Assembly (NCBI GenBank): GCA_029204225.1
Contig: CM055102.1
Span: 12,071,939 to 12,135,938, forward strand
Length of the DNA: 64,000 nucleotides
Direction: 5' to 3'
DNA from: Diphasiastrum complanatum
Lineage: Eukaryota > Streptophyta > Lycopodiopsida > Lycopodiales > Lycopodiaceae
In this document: piece by piece, positions 33,276-43,899 of the stretch
Layout: the number at the start of each line of letters is the position of its first letter
Position numbering within the stretch: the first letter of the stretch is position 1
Made by a program: the position numbers and the translations under genes
The notes under the pieces: model-generated
The model's database searches: none
The model's input: the letters and a program-made list of their open reading frames with translations, nothing else
Told to the model about the DNA's origin: nothing

Positions 33276-34100
33276 AAAAAATTGTGATAAAAGAGCACTT
33301 GAGATCGATACCAGAACTAAATATTGGCTTCAAGCGCAAGATAGACACAGAATGTTTTAAGAAACGAGATGCGCGCTCAAAAGCGATATTGGACTAACAA
33401 CGATATTGGTCTCAAGCGCACTGTGAGAAGACGGACGATTAAACGGTGAGAGGGTGCACTTGAGAGCGAAAACTCAATTCTGTGAAAAAAAATGAAAATT
33501 TTGAGGACTTATATATACGAAATTTTTGCACGTGTGAAAAGACGGTTGAAGACACGTGGCGTCAACTAATTGGTCCACGTGAAACGTCCATACTGACAAT
33601 GATGATTCAATTTTGAGGCCATGTGGGTTGGGACATGTGCACGAATATCTTTTTGACATGTGTCATTCTTGCACATGACAAATGTCAGATCAATCATTTT
33701 TTGTACGTCATATTAATTCTGACCAATCATACGTCGACACATGTTCCTTCGTAACTCCTCCACACATGCAAAATTGTTTTTATAAATAGGTCATCTTCGG
33801 TTCGGATTTTCATGCAAATTTATGATTTCTTGTCCAGATATCGATTTCAAACGTGATGTTTGCACTGATTACTCTCCGTTGACTAACTTGCGTCTGGAAC
33901 CGATACTGCCTCGTCCGGTATCGCATTCAAGCGCGTCTTGCATCTCCTTTCTTTTGTGCTCTTTGTTCACGCGCTCGGATCCGATACTCTAATTTCTAAT
34001 ACATCTTTCGAGCGCACATTGCCTTGAGGTGCTTGCCTAACCTACAGTTTGCGCTTGAGAGTGATATTTTGGAATTTTACATCTGTTGTTTTTGTTTAAA
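33276..34100. promoter_or_regulatory. Divergent promoter region with an iterated ~19-bp motif
   Basis: It separates the H3-like gene (-) from the + strand gene. TATA-like sites face both ways: TATATATAAG-type complement near 33508-33520 for the - gene, and TTTTTATAAATAGG near 33777 for the + gene. The motif ATATTGG..TCAAGCGCA occurs at 33321-33338 and 33402-33420. A related GGTATCGCATTCAAGCGCG is at 33917-33935. Inverted forms are at about 33454-33469 (GTGCACTTGAGAGCGA) and 34050-34072 (GCGCTTGAGAGTGATATT). Iterated sites between divergent genes suggest binding by a factor encoded by the element, perhaps its transposase; this is inference. Confidence 0.55.
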
Positions 34101-35600
34101 ATGTCTAATTTTGATTCTAGTTTGCTTTCTTTTTTTCATGAATTTGGTATTACTGATATTTTGAAGTATTTCAAATCTCTTTTTTCTCCCTTTTTATTCT
34201 TCCTTCTATAATTGAGGGCCTTGGTGTGGAGGCATTTTCTGAGATATATCTCAGATTTAAGTCTATGGTCAGTACTTTGTTATTCAGATCTCAGAATAAG
34301 GACATGATTCATTATCAGGGCCTAGTGGCACTCGACAAGCATATCTATAAAGCTAAACTTGACAGAATGTTTACCAAGTTGCATAATAATTTCAAGTCTG
34401 TAGATGAGTGCCCAATTCACAATAAAAAATATAGATTTGTGCATTTTCAGTCTGCATTTGGTTTTTTTCTTTCTGACGATTTGAAAGTTGTCCTTTTCAC
34501 TTCTAAAACTGTTTCTTCTAGTGGAAGTCTGAAAAGTCAAAGATTGTAGATATAGATACTTTTTTTATTGATACGAGCGTTAATTTAGACGATTGTTCAA
34601 ATTTTGGTCCAACTTAAAATAGGGCATCATTTATAGGCCCTAGAACACCCACTACCCTTTCTCCTTCTAATAAATCTTTGATTACTTTGCCTACTTATAA
34701 TATAGATAATAATTTTTTTTTTGACAATATCGAATATATCGGATCTTTTTTATTTCACTGAAGCTGAGACTCTTTGCATTTTGAGCAAAGAGCTTGATGA
34801 ATTTTTGAATATAATTGATTTTAATGCTGATGATCTTCTCCCTGGTGTTGACGATGTACATAATGATAAGTTTTATTCAAGGAAAGATTGCTTGAAAATG
34901 ACTGTGGAGGAAATGCGCAACAAAGAAGATGATCTACCTTTTGAGGAGGAGTTTTTCAGAATCCAAAGTCAACTTGGTTTTCCACAACCAACTATCTATT
35001 CACCAACAATATTGACATCAAAAGGTGGACATAATATTGACGGAGAGACAATAATCAGGGAAGACAAAGCCGAATGCGTAAGTTTTTGTATCTTATCATG
35101 TACTAGTAGATTCGTTATGTCAGATTATATACTAGAGCTTGCTTTGTTTTTTATCATTCAGGAAACAATTTTTCTTGATGATTTTGCAATTCGTCGAGGA
35201 GGGCAGAGATCTTCTGCTGGAGAATTTTCAAGAGATCATGCACTGGGGCACTATCTGAAGTTCTTCAAGAATAATGAGATATTTGTTGCCCATTCAAAGT
35301 TTCATCAACATGGTGAGACTATGATTATGGCAATCAAGGCACTGTCTCATTTTCTTGGAGGACATAATTTCAATAAGGTGCATAAAATAATTTTTTGTAA
35401 AGAAAACCATTGCGATTAAAAGTTTAGGATATGGACCAGTGAATTCTATGCTCAGATCATTTCATTTTGCATTGTATGCTGCTTACGTTGATCTGAGTAA
35501 GCATGAAAACTATGAGCTGTTGGATCCATACGAAAGAAGAAAATTGTTGCATGATTCTAAGTTGCAACTTTCGTTGGAGAAAGTATCGGAAGCAGAGTAG
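34101..35600 (+). pseudogene. Spliced + strand gene of unknown family, decayed
   Basis: ATG at 34101 (MSNFDSSLLSFFHEFGI) follows a TATA-like box by ~320 bases. A shift near 34200 leads into a 107-codon frame (LRFKSMVSTLLFRSQNKD). A linker with one TAA precedes another shift in a T-run near 34725. The third block contains FYFTEAETLCILSKELDEFL. An intron is likely at about 35079-35160 (GAATGC|GTAAGT to TTATCATTCAG). The next exon gives DDFAIRRGGQRSSAGE and HALGHYLKFFKNNEIFVAH. After a further shift near 35390 it ends YGPVNSMLRSFHFALYAAYV, ELLDPYERRKLLHDSK and a TAG at 35598. I do not recognise the family. Its convergent position with the putative transposase suggests an accessory protein of the same element. 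Confidence 0.55.
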
Positions 35601-35660
35601 ATACTGCTGAATTGTGCTTTGTAAATATTTTTATTTAATATACAAAATTTAACTGTGTGT

Positions 35661-38434
35661 CTATGGCCTACTGGCTTGTATAAATTTACATGCTTTTTGA
35701 AATTTTTTATAATCCATCGATTTTGTATTATGACGAATTTGGATTCTTCTATAAAACCATTGGAAAAGTTGAAGTATATAGCTGTTTTTTGTGCTAGTCC
35801 CGCCATGTTGTGTACTTTTATGAAATGCCGCTCTTGCTTGCCAATGAGATTTTTCATTCCTTGTGATGACCATGTGCTAAGACTTCCACTATTTCTTGTA
35901 AAGAATGTCGAATGATTCGTAATATGTGCTGCATGTCATAAAAACATAATCTAAATCAGTACCAAAAGTATCTAATTTAATTGCACATATTTGTCTATTG
36001 TAGTGTAAAATCAAAATCTTACCATATAATGTGTTATATGATCAACACCCCATGCACTTTGAACTGCATCCACAAATTCACTGGTTGTTTTCTATATCAT
36101 TTGTACATCAGTATTTGAAAATTTATCTTTTCTCAAGTATTTCACCATGTTGTCTAACTTTTTCCAAACTTCTACTTTGTGTATATGAGTAGAACCTTCT
36201 TCTTCGAAATCTTGAGTTGCTGCATTAATTTCTTTCCAAACCGTGTATTGAACCTTGGATTGTTTGCCAGAATAATTTGATAAAAATCTTCGAGCTTTGG
36301 ATCCTCCAATGCTCGGCTTGCATGGAATATTTTCTGTTTTACTTGATAGCTTGTCGCCTTTTTTTATTTTAATGTGGCCTTTATGTAAGCTTGCTTTAAA
36401 CAACACATCCTCTAATCTGAAAATAGCTTCCTTCGCAGAGCCCTGTGGCTCAGAATTCCATGTAAACAAGATGTGAAGATATATTATTTTTTCTATAATA
36501 CGCACCTCTGCATGCAATGTACAGATATGAACATTTCGAAAAGGACTCGGTATTACAGGTTTCCAATTAGTATCTTCTCGATCTCTTGATATTCCTGTAC
36601 TCCTTGTCATGTCTTTTGTTGTTTTCATGCAGTACGAACAAGGGTGTTTAGAGTTAGCGCCATGAGATACATTGAACATAAATTTTAATGATTTCAAATC
36701 TCATGCTAAATGCCATTCAATGTTGAAAGTGCCAATTCCAGTAATATTGAGTGGAACTCCCTCCATGTGATTTTTTATGGTGGCAAGATATGATGTTCTA
36801 TTAAATATCCATGAGAGAATGTCATGGTTTTTTTTCATCACCTATAAGAGAATACAAAAACATGATTAGCCTCATAATATTAACACAGAGAAGATTTTCC
36901 AATGAAATTCATATTCAAATGATTATCCCTATTTATTATGCGAAGGAACTGCTATAGCTGAAATGTCGCCAATCACCAGATATCATTTTCTGATTGAACA
37001 CTGAAATTGAGGCCTTCTGAGTCTTCTAAATTTGAAAGTGCTTCATTCATGATCGTGAGACTGACTCTTTTTATTTTTTGTCCTTTTATAAATTTCAGAC
37101 TCATCTAACTTGAGAACAACTATCAACTTGTTATTGACATTCTCATTTGTAATACCAGAAATATTTTATGATGAATGTTAATAACGAATTAATGTCAATA
37201 AATAAATTGCTGGAATTGTTATAAGCTAGACTTTCTCCTTTCGGACAATACACTTCATTGATATGAGATGGATTACCAACTATTGTCTGCATACCTTGGT
37301 TTAGCATGTTTTTTTTTTTTAAAGATGAAATGGTCGTGGGATTGGAGACTTTTTTTATATTTACCTGTGCAAATGCCTCCTTTATCATCTTAAACATTGT
37401 TGCATATGCTTCCCTACTGATGCTAGAAAAGTCACAAGCCCCCTGAAGCAATGTAGTGTCTAATTTTTTTCCAACTTCATCCATAATACTATCAGTAACT
37501 GAAGCCTTAATCTTTTTCATTTTGTTATTGTTTAACATTGATTTCATAGATTTAGAAGTCAATATAGAGCCTAGTGAGTTTCCAACTGAAATCTCATCTG
37601 CCAAATGGTCTTCAACAACCAATGTTGATCTGCATTGCAAATATAATGTTCATGAAAATGTCAGTAGAAATAAGGACACTCATAGTATTCATAGCAGTAT
37701 ATAATAAGCAAATCAACAGAAAGTTAAAATGAATAAATAACAAAATTAGTGATTATGAATGAATAAAAAAGTTCAAGCAATATTCAATACCAAATAAGCT
37801 ATAACTTACTTGAATGCACAGATTCGTCTTTTTCTATGACCTCCTCTGGATGATAGATCACATATATCCTTGTTTACCAGTCTTTTTCTCTTGTTGTTTT
37901 GAATCTTTTTGTTGAGCACATCCATATCTTTAACAAGAGACAAATATGAGATACACATGGATTGAAATGCAGTTTTTATCTCATCATTACTAGTTGTATA
38001 ATGATGCAAAGAAGATATCAATCTTTGGATCACCTTCTTGAGCATTTCATTTTCATCCAAACAAGTTTTCAACTTTGTAGATTTTTCTTCACACTCCTTT
38101 GATATTTTCCTTGATTCCTCTCCCAAATAATGTATTCTTTGCATTGAATGTGCATTCCCATAAAGCATAAAATTCTCACAGTAACCCAAAAGGCCATTTT
38201 TACCATGACACATATGATTATTAATCGAATCACCGAATGAAAATCTGGATGTTGCAATGAACATGGATCAATAGGATACAATGTTCCTGATGACCATAAA
38301 TCTACATGCTTAAGTTTTTCCTCCCTGTATCGGACCATATCAGAAGTTGACAATTTGGATTGCTTTGAATTTCTTGTCCTGAGTGGAGCATATTTTGGTG
38401 ACAGATCCACATGAAGATGATAAAGCTTTGTCAT
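35661..38434 (-). pseudogene. Putative DNA-transposon transposase, spliced, decayed
   Basis: On the - strand, exon 1 (38434-37810) starts MTKLYHLHVDLSPKYAPL, has one frameshift, a coiled-coil region (SKECEEKSTKLKTCLDENE) and a basic end, and stops at AA|GTAAGT. Exon 2 starts at 37629 after TTTGCAATGCAG. Further coding is visible near 37130-36970 (VLKLDESEIYKRTKNK, then SVSLTIMNEAL in a shifted frame), a candidate first catalytic Asp region. A 273-codon exon (36841-36023, bounded by CTTATAG and GTAAGA) contains WHLA*DLKSLKFMFNVSHG then GANSKHPCSYCMKTTKDM. This resembles the GDxK...GA(T/N)SNxxCxxC block of transposase-like proteins widespread in eukaryotes. A last exon (35928 down) has QARAAFHKSTQHGG and ILQLFQWFYRRIQ. 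Many stops (for example TGA for Gly in WHLA*D) show it is dead. The family name is not certain. Confidence 0.55.
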
Positions 38435-38705
38435 TAGTACAGTAGTATAGTAACAAACAACACAATGACAATAACAAAGCTAGAGGTGGCGCTTACGACT
38501 TTGCTGGAGATAGAGATGGTGCCAAACACTTGTTTTTGACCTTGGAGATAGAGATGGCGTAGGCTTTGTTTCAGAAATGTCACTCCTAATTCAAATTTTT
38601 GAGTGTTCCCAACTATTGGGAGGGGATATTTCAGCATTTTGAGTATTATATTTTAACTATGGCTAAGCACCAGTGGAGTTTGATGTGACTAAACTAAGGT
38701 GCATT

Positions 38706-40700
38706 CATTTACAAAATTTGGTTTCTAATCATGAGGACTCTAGATTGTTCTTAAAGAGTCCCAAGCCTCTTTAGCACTAGTACATGAAGACACTTCTCTC
38801 AAAAAATTATTGCTAACATTCGTCTTTATACAATGAAGTGCTACTCCAGATTTTTTCTTGTATCTTAGTAACTCTTGTGAACCAAGAGGTTCATCTTCTT
38901 CTTCAATCAAGAATTCATATAGGTCTTGGAGCACCATTAGGGACTCCATTCTAAGGGAAGTTTGAGTTCAAAAAGGGCCACGTATGAATTCGTGCCAAGA
39001 TCTCTTTTGCATTTTGTCACTATTTTCAACCAATATATTTGAATCGCTATAACATTTTGCTAGTAGCATAGAAGTATAACATGCAATATATCAATGAAAG
39101 CGCTCGTCAAGCGCCTTTCAATTCACCAATTTTTGTTGCATTCTGAAATTGGATTCAAAAGTTACGCCATTTTTAGTGTAGACTCAAAATGTGACTCAAA
39201 GAAGTATTATGTGCCTCAAAATGTGCCACTATGTCAAGAAAATATTGGGCCACATGTACAAAAGAGGTGAATAAAAATGAATAAAAAATGAAAAAGGAAT
39301 CTTGACAAAAGGCCCTTTTTGTGTTTAAACTTCCTCTAATGCCTTCCAAATTTGTAGAGTTCAATCTCTCACTAGCTTCAAGAAGATATGCTCCAATAGA
39401 TCCCATCTTACTAGTGACTTCTACATATAAGAAGTTTATTTGATTGATTCTAGAGACTCACAAAGGTCTCTCTTGAAGTGGTTCACTCAGATTAGATTTC
39501 TAAGTTAACAAATGGACTTGTAATCTCGGTTCTAGCACTCCCGCTCAAAGATGGAATGAAGATTAAATGAGTTGAAATATTCTTACAATCAAATCAAGCC
39601 AATCTTGGCTATTTCTGGACAAAAATATGACTCAATCTCCCTGACACTTCTTGATGTACTTTCAAGACATGTAAATCAACTTTTAAGGACTTGATTTGAG
39701 CCTATATTAATTAGATCTCATGAACATATGTCAAATCTAACACTCAATCTTGATAGCTTTTCCTAGGATTAGCACCAAAATTCTCATCAAGAACTCACAA
39801 ATTGGATTTTTATTGATCAAATGAATATCATGCATTAAATGCAAGTTCAGAGGTGCCCACATGTGTAAAAAGTATGGATTTGGATCCCTACCAAGTTTGG
39901 AATCAAATCCCCTCACCAAAATGTAGATTCTAGCTCGCCCTCTCAATACTAGTTTTTAGCACCAATACTTGCTAAAAATGGACTTGCATTAGATCAATGG
40001 ATTACGCTCTTGTACTTGAATCTAATACCATGTGAACATATTGTACTTTCGGATCATAAATGGATCTTAGAAAAATCCACAAGAGTGATTGGTTGCTTGC
40101 TTAACAATCTATCTAAAAACTAGTCACACAAATGTTGATCTAGATTGGCAATTTGACAAACAACAAGCAATAACAATCAAAGCATTGATCATAAATTGAA
40201 ATCCGAGTTCACACATATGAACCAAAGCCTACTATATGGCCTGTGGACTTAGAATGAAGTATAAATCAACTTGGTTTCACTAGGATCACAAAACTCAATG
40301 TACATAGTGAACTAGCTCGAGATTGCCAATGAGCTCCAAAAATAATCTATCTTCTCACTATGGACAGATGGAATACATAGCAAAAGTTAGGTGAATTTCC
40401 AGCATGTAATAAGGAAGTTAACTTATCTTTTTTTCCCTAAAATGAAACCCTAGTCTATTTCCTAGAGTCATGCCAAGTAGGTGGCTAGTTGGTCAAAATC
40501 TCATCACAAATCAAGGTGTAGGTGCTATAATCTAGGAATCACTACCAAATGGTCATGACCAAGCTTTTAGACTCGACCTAACCTACATTAGGAGTGGTTT
40601 CCCACGTGGCATATTGGCCTCACACATGTGGGACCCACTTATGCACATAATTTACATTATACTACATGGCTAGATTTTCCAGTATAGGCAATTTTTCACA
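38706..40700 (-). mobile_element. 5' part of a copia of the second-layer family (LTR, leader, gag start)
   Basis: On the - strand: an LTR at 40700-40031 (begins TGTGAAAAATTGCC, ends CAATATGTTCACA); a PBS TGGTATTAGATT at 40030-40019; a leader that matches 1114-1732; and gag starting MGSIGAYLLEASERL at 39406 and continuing, after a MITE, MESLMVLQDLYEFL to SLRTI at 38740 and SRVLMIRNQIL just beyond. The element is cut off at about 38706 against the composite element. The ends of integrase and RT are absent. Confidence 0.88.
38955..39336. mobile_element. MITE inside copia gag
   Basis: It splits the gag frame between NSTN and MESLM. Its ends are inverted repeats of about 25 bp (GGGAAGTTTGAG... 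on the left, GAGGAAGTTTAAAC... on the right complement), both reaching CAAAAAGGGCC. The flanking TAA (38952-38954 and 39337-39339; possibly 5 bp, TCTAA) fits a Tourist/Harbinger-type 3-bp duplication. It has no coding capacity. Confidence 0.7.
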
Positions 40701-42480
40701 GAATCAATATAAATGCTCTAAATAGATTGAATAATATGATACTAGAAACCACCTTGATACCTTAGCTATATGATAATAGCTTGGATACCATGTTGGAAAA
40801 AGGAAAGAGAGCCGACACAAGAAAAATTGCATTTGATAGATCCAAAATTTTAGATATTGCGTTGTCACTTATCCATTTTGGTTACACTACTATAGTTACC
40901 TACTAACAATGGTTAGATCAAGTCACTAGCTTCAAAACAAGTGTTAACATGTTTTGTTAACTCTTGACAAATATTTGTCGACCTTTCGATAGTTGTTGTC
41001 GAACCTTATCATTGTTGTTATTAATGTTGTTGTTGATCTGACTGTACATGTTTGTAGGTAGCTATAGCCGTAAAATTTAAACCCATGAGCAAACATAAAA
41101 TGACTCTAAACGAAAGTAAAGCATAAGTGTAAAGACCTATAAATGATCATGAAAGGCCATAAAGTAGACATGAAAGTCCATGAAGTCATAGGAGACCATA
41201 AGATGTTGTAAGTGATCGTAAGCTTGCGTTGCGATTCTTGTGCATGTAGACTGTGCAATAACGTAGGTAAATCTTCATCAACTGGATAAATGAATGGATG
41301 TAGAATAAAAATAGGATTAGAGATAAAGATAATAATCAAATAAATACTAGAGGGGGCAAAAGTCATCTCACTTAGTCTTGATTGCTACAAGGAATGCCAA
41401 ATCGTTTGCAAATGTGGCAATTCATTTTGTTGTCAGATATGGGATGTTTTATATTGATGTGCAAAAGAAAATAATGCCCGTAGAAAATTCACCTCTATAG
41501 TCCAACCAAAGGATGTAGAAATTACAGGCCAATATTGAGTGTGCATTGTTATTTGTTTCACGGGTGTGCCACACTCAATCGACTTCTTCCTCCTTGGCAT
41601 AGGCACATAACAGGCATCCACTTTGGGTGATCATGGACTAGAGGAATAACTTTTGATGACATCTACATTCTACTTGAACACTAAGACACCATTTGGGTTG
41701 TGCATCAAGGGCCGCTAGATACTCCAACTCCTTTCCTTTGATCTTAGATGTGTAGAATTTCAATGTTCGTCCTCCATGTGATGACTTGTAGGGGTGTTCC
41801 TTGAGCAACTACGTGATCTCTTTCTCAATGGAAAATGGTCCGCTGACTGCCCCCTTATTGCCAATATTGTCTGACTTGATAATGTTATAAATGTATCGTG
41901 TGTCTAATTGCATATGTGAATGCATTTGTATAAACCTAAAAAATTTATTGTCCAATTCAATGGTTTAAAAATGGGTGCTAAAATCAATGTCTCTTTCAAT
42001 TTCCGAAATGCTTAGAAAGCATCTTTGATTCAAATTAAGATAACTGTGAGTTTTTATAAAGGACATGCTAGATTGGCAAATGACATATTGAAAATTAGCC
42101 CTTGTTAAGAGCAAGAATAGCACACCAAAGTCTTCAAAGCTTGCTTAAAAGATTGCAAAACAAACGTCAAAATACTAGGAGCCATGATAATTCAAAATTT
42201 CCAACAGATGCTAGATTCCTACGTCTAAAAGTATGAGGTCAAATTAGCTTTCTTAAGGTTTACGATTGTTGACTTGGACATAAAAAATCCGACAATCATA
42301 TTTATGCAATGTATTTTGATGTTTATCTCACTACAAGGAGGCATCCACATGGTGGCATATACACGTATAGGCATCAGATTTTGATGGATTCAAATGTGAC
42401 AAATTCTGGCATTTATGTTAAAATGTGGTTGCTGCTAAGTTTTTGTGACCACTGGTGCTTAGTTTAGGGGAAATTTAGGT
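40701..42480. other. Non-coding DNA with a possible - strand pseudogene scrap
   Basis: Between about 41850 and 41430 the - strand gives disconnected but protein-like pieces (IEKEIT, KSSHGGRTLKFYTSKIKGKEL, YVPMPRRKKSIECGTPVKQ) with frameshifts. I do not recognise them. Nothing else is supported. Confidence 0.35.
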
Positions 42481-42489
42481 TATCATCGA

Positions 42490-42850
42490 AAAGTGTTGGG
42501 TTCGGATTGCAATGGATTATAAAATTTCTTGATTGTTGTCAGAATCTCACATTGGAAATAGCATGATATGTTATTGTGAGTCAAGTGTCTTGTGTCTTTA
42601 AATATAGCAAGGAGTGTAGTGTTGCAGTGCACATTTTTTGATGCCCAAGTTAGAGCTACATTGGATTTTGTTCTCACTTTGAACGCTCTTGACCTTTTTG
42701 CTTTCTTTCTTCTTTGCAACACTACTCATGGCCCTAATGGTGCTATTCTTTATTTTTTGAAACACTTAAAAATGACCTGAAATATGACATGTTATCAAGT
42801 GGTCAATTTTGGCTCCTTTTACTCTTGGATTGTCAAGGTTCTACTAAAAA
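42490..42850 (+). repeat. LTR-like fragment
   Basis: It starts near GTGTTGGGTTCGG and contains CACATTGGAAATAGCATGATA and a TTTAAATATAGC TATA-like site, then a region resembling a leader (TTATCAAGTGGTC). It is consistent with an LTR promoter, but no partner or coding region is attached. Confidence 0.35.
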
Positions 42851-42859
42851 TTATTCCAA

Positions 42860-43260
42860 AGATTAGCCATTTTCGTCCTCTCACCATGCTCAACAACTTC
42901 TAAAAATTATTTCCAAGAACTTAGCCAACACACTTTAGACAAGATTAGTTCTGAACAACAATTTGAATTTGTTAATGAAGAAATATATTTGATATCATCC
43001 TCAATATATGTGTAGTCTTTGAGCACAGTCTATTTTTTTCTAAGTACACTTGTATTCCAATTGTTTGAACCTCGATAAAGTGTTTGCTTAAATCAAACTA
43101 GAATGCCCTTATGTTTTCTCAAGATGTTTGCTCTTCCACCTTAGGCAATCTTGGTGGGTATTCAAAATTTTAGTATTTGGGTGTTGATGTGGGGATTGAT
43201 AAGGATGGGCATAGATATTTTTGGATTCATAAAAGACCAAAATCAAATATTCTAATGGTC
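42860..43260 (+). pseudogene. LINE-type reverse transcriptase remnant
   Basis: Across frames I read HFRPLTMLNNF, KIISKNLANTL and, further on, LVLNNNLNLLMKKY. The series (FRPISLxN...YKIISKxLAxRL) is the start of plant L1-type RT. Stops and shifts are frequent, and no endonuclease or later RT motif is clear. Confidence 0.5.
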
Positions 43261-43899
43261 TTTTCAAGTGGGGCTCTCAATCTCATGCAAAGACTCCAAG
43301 AGCTCATCACCAAATAATAATATCCCTGCTTTTATTACAAATGATTGTAAAACCCATGATCAAACAAGAAGATTAAAGTATTTAAAATAATACCGAAGAA
43401 CGGCAAAAATGAATTAAACTATCCAAAAGCTAACTAAAACTTAGAATAGTAAGCTAATTCACCCTGGTGCATTTATTCATAGGAAAAAGTAGTAGGTACA
43501 TTGATGAAAAAGATAGATACACCTCGAAGGGGAGGTTTAAACAAAAGTAGGCTCAAACAAGAGCGAAGCTTGCATTAAAGTTAAGATTAATCCAAATCCT
43601 GGCATTAAAAATAAAAGTGCATAAACTATGATGAATTCCGTGGGAGTCTGCCAACTGACTGCAGCAGATCAGAAAAGTGAAGAGGTGGTGATTTGGCTAA
43701 TGAAGGGAGATGAGATGTAGCAGACCCAGCCACCGTCGCCCGTTTCAGAATAGATAGGGCCTGAGCACGTTGCAAGGCAATGGAAACACGTTGTTAATTA
43801 AAAACTAACTACCCGATATAAATTACTTAGAGACAACATACTCCTCCTATGCTACTTATAAAGCAAAGGGCAAGAAACAACTATGACATGAGAGAACGA
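43261..43899. other. Unassigned DNA
   Basis: No supported gene or repeat. Confidence 0.6.

Larger units (their letters stand above)
31750..38705. mobile_element. Composite: probable decayed multi-gene DNA transposon carrying a histone H3-like gene
   Basis: Three spliced units with similar degrees of decay lie together: transposase-like (-), unknown (+, convergent to it) and H3-like plus downstream exons (-, divergent from the unknown gene). No retroelement domain interrupts them. The right boundary is set by a copia fragment that begins at about 38706. The left boundary is not resolved, and I found no terminal inverted repeats. Treating the three as one element is inference from proximity, equal age and the shared intergenic motif. 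Confidence 0.45.
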
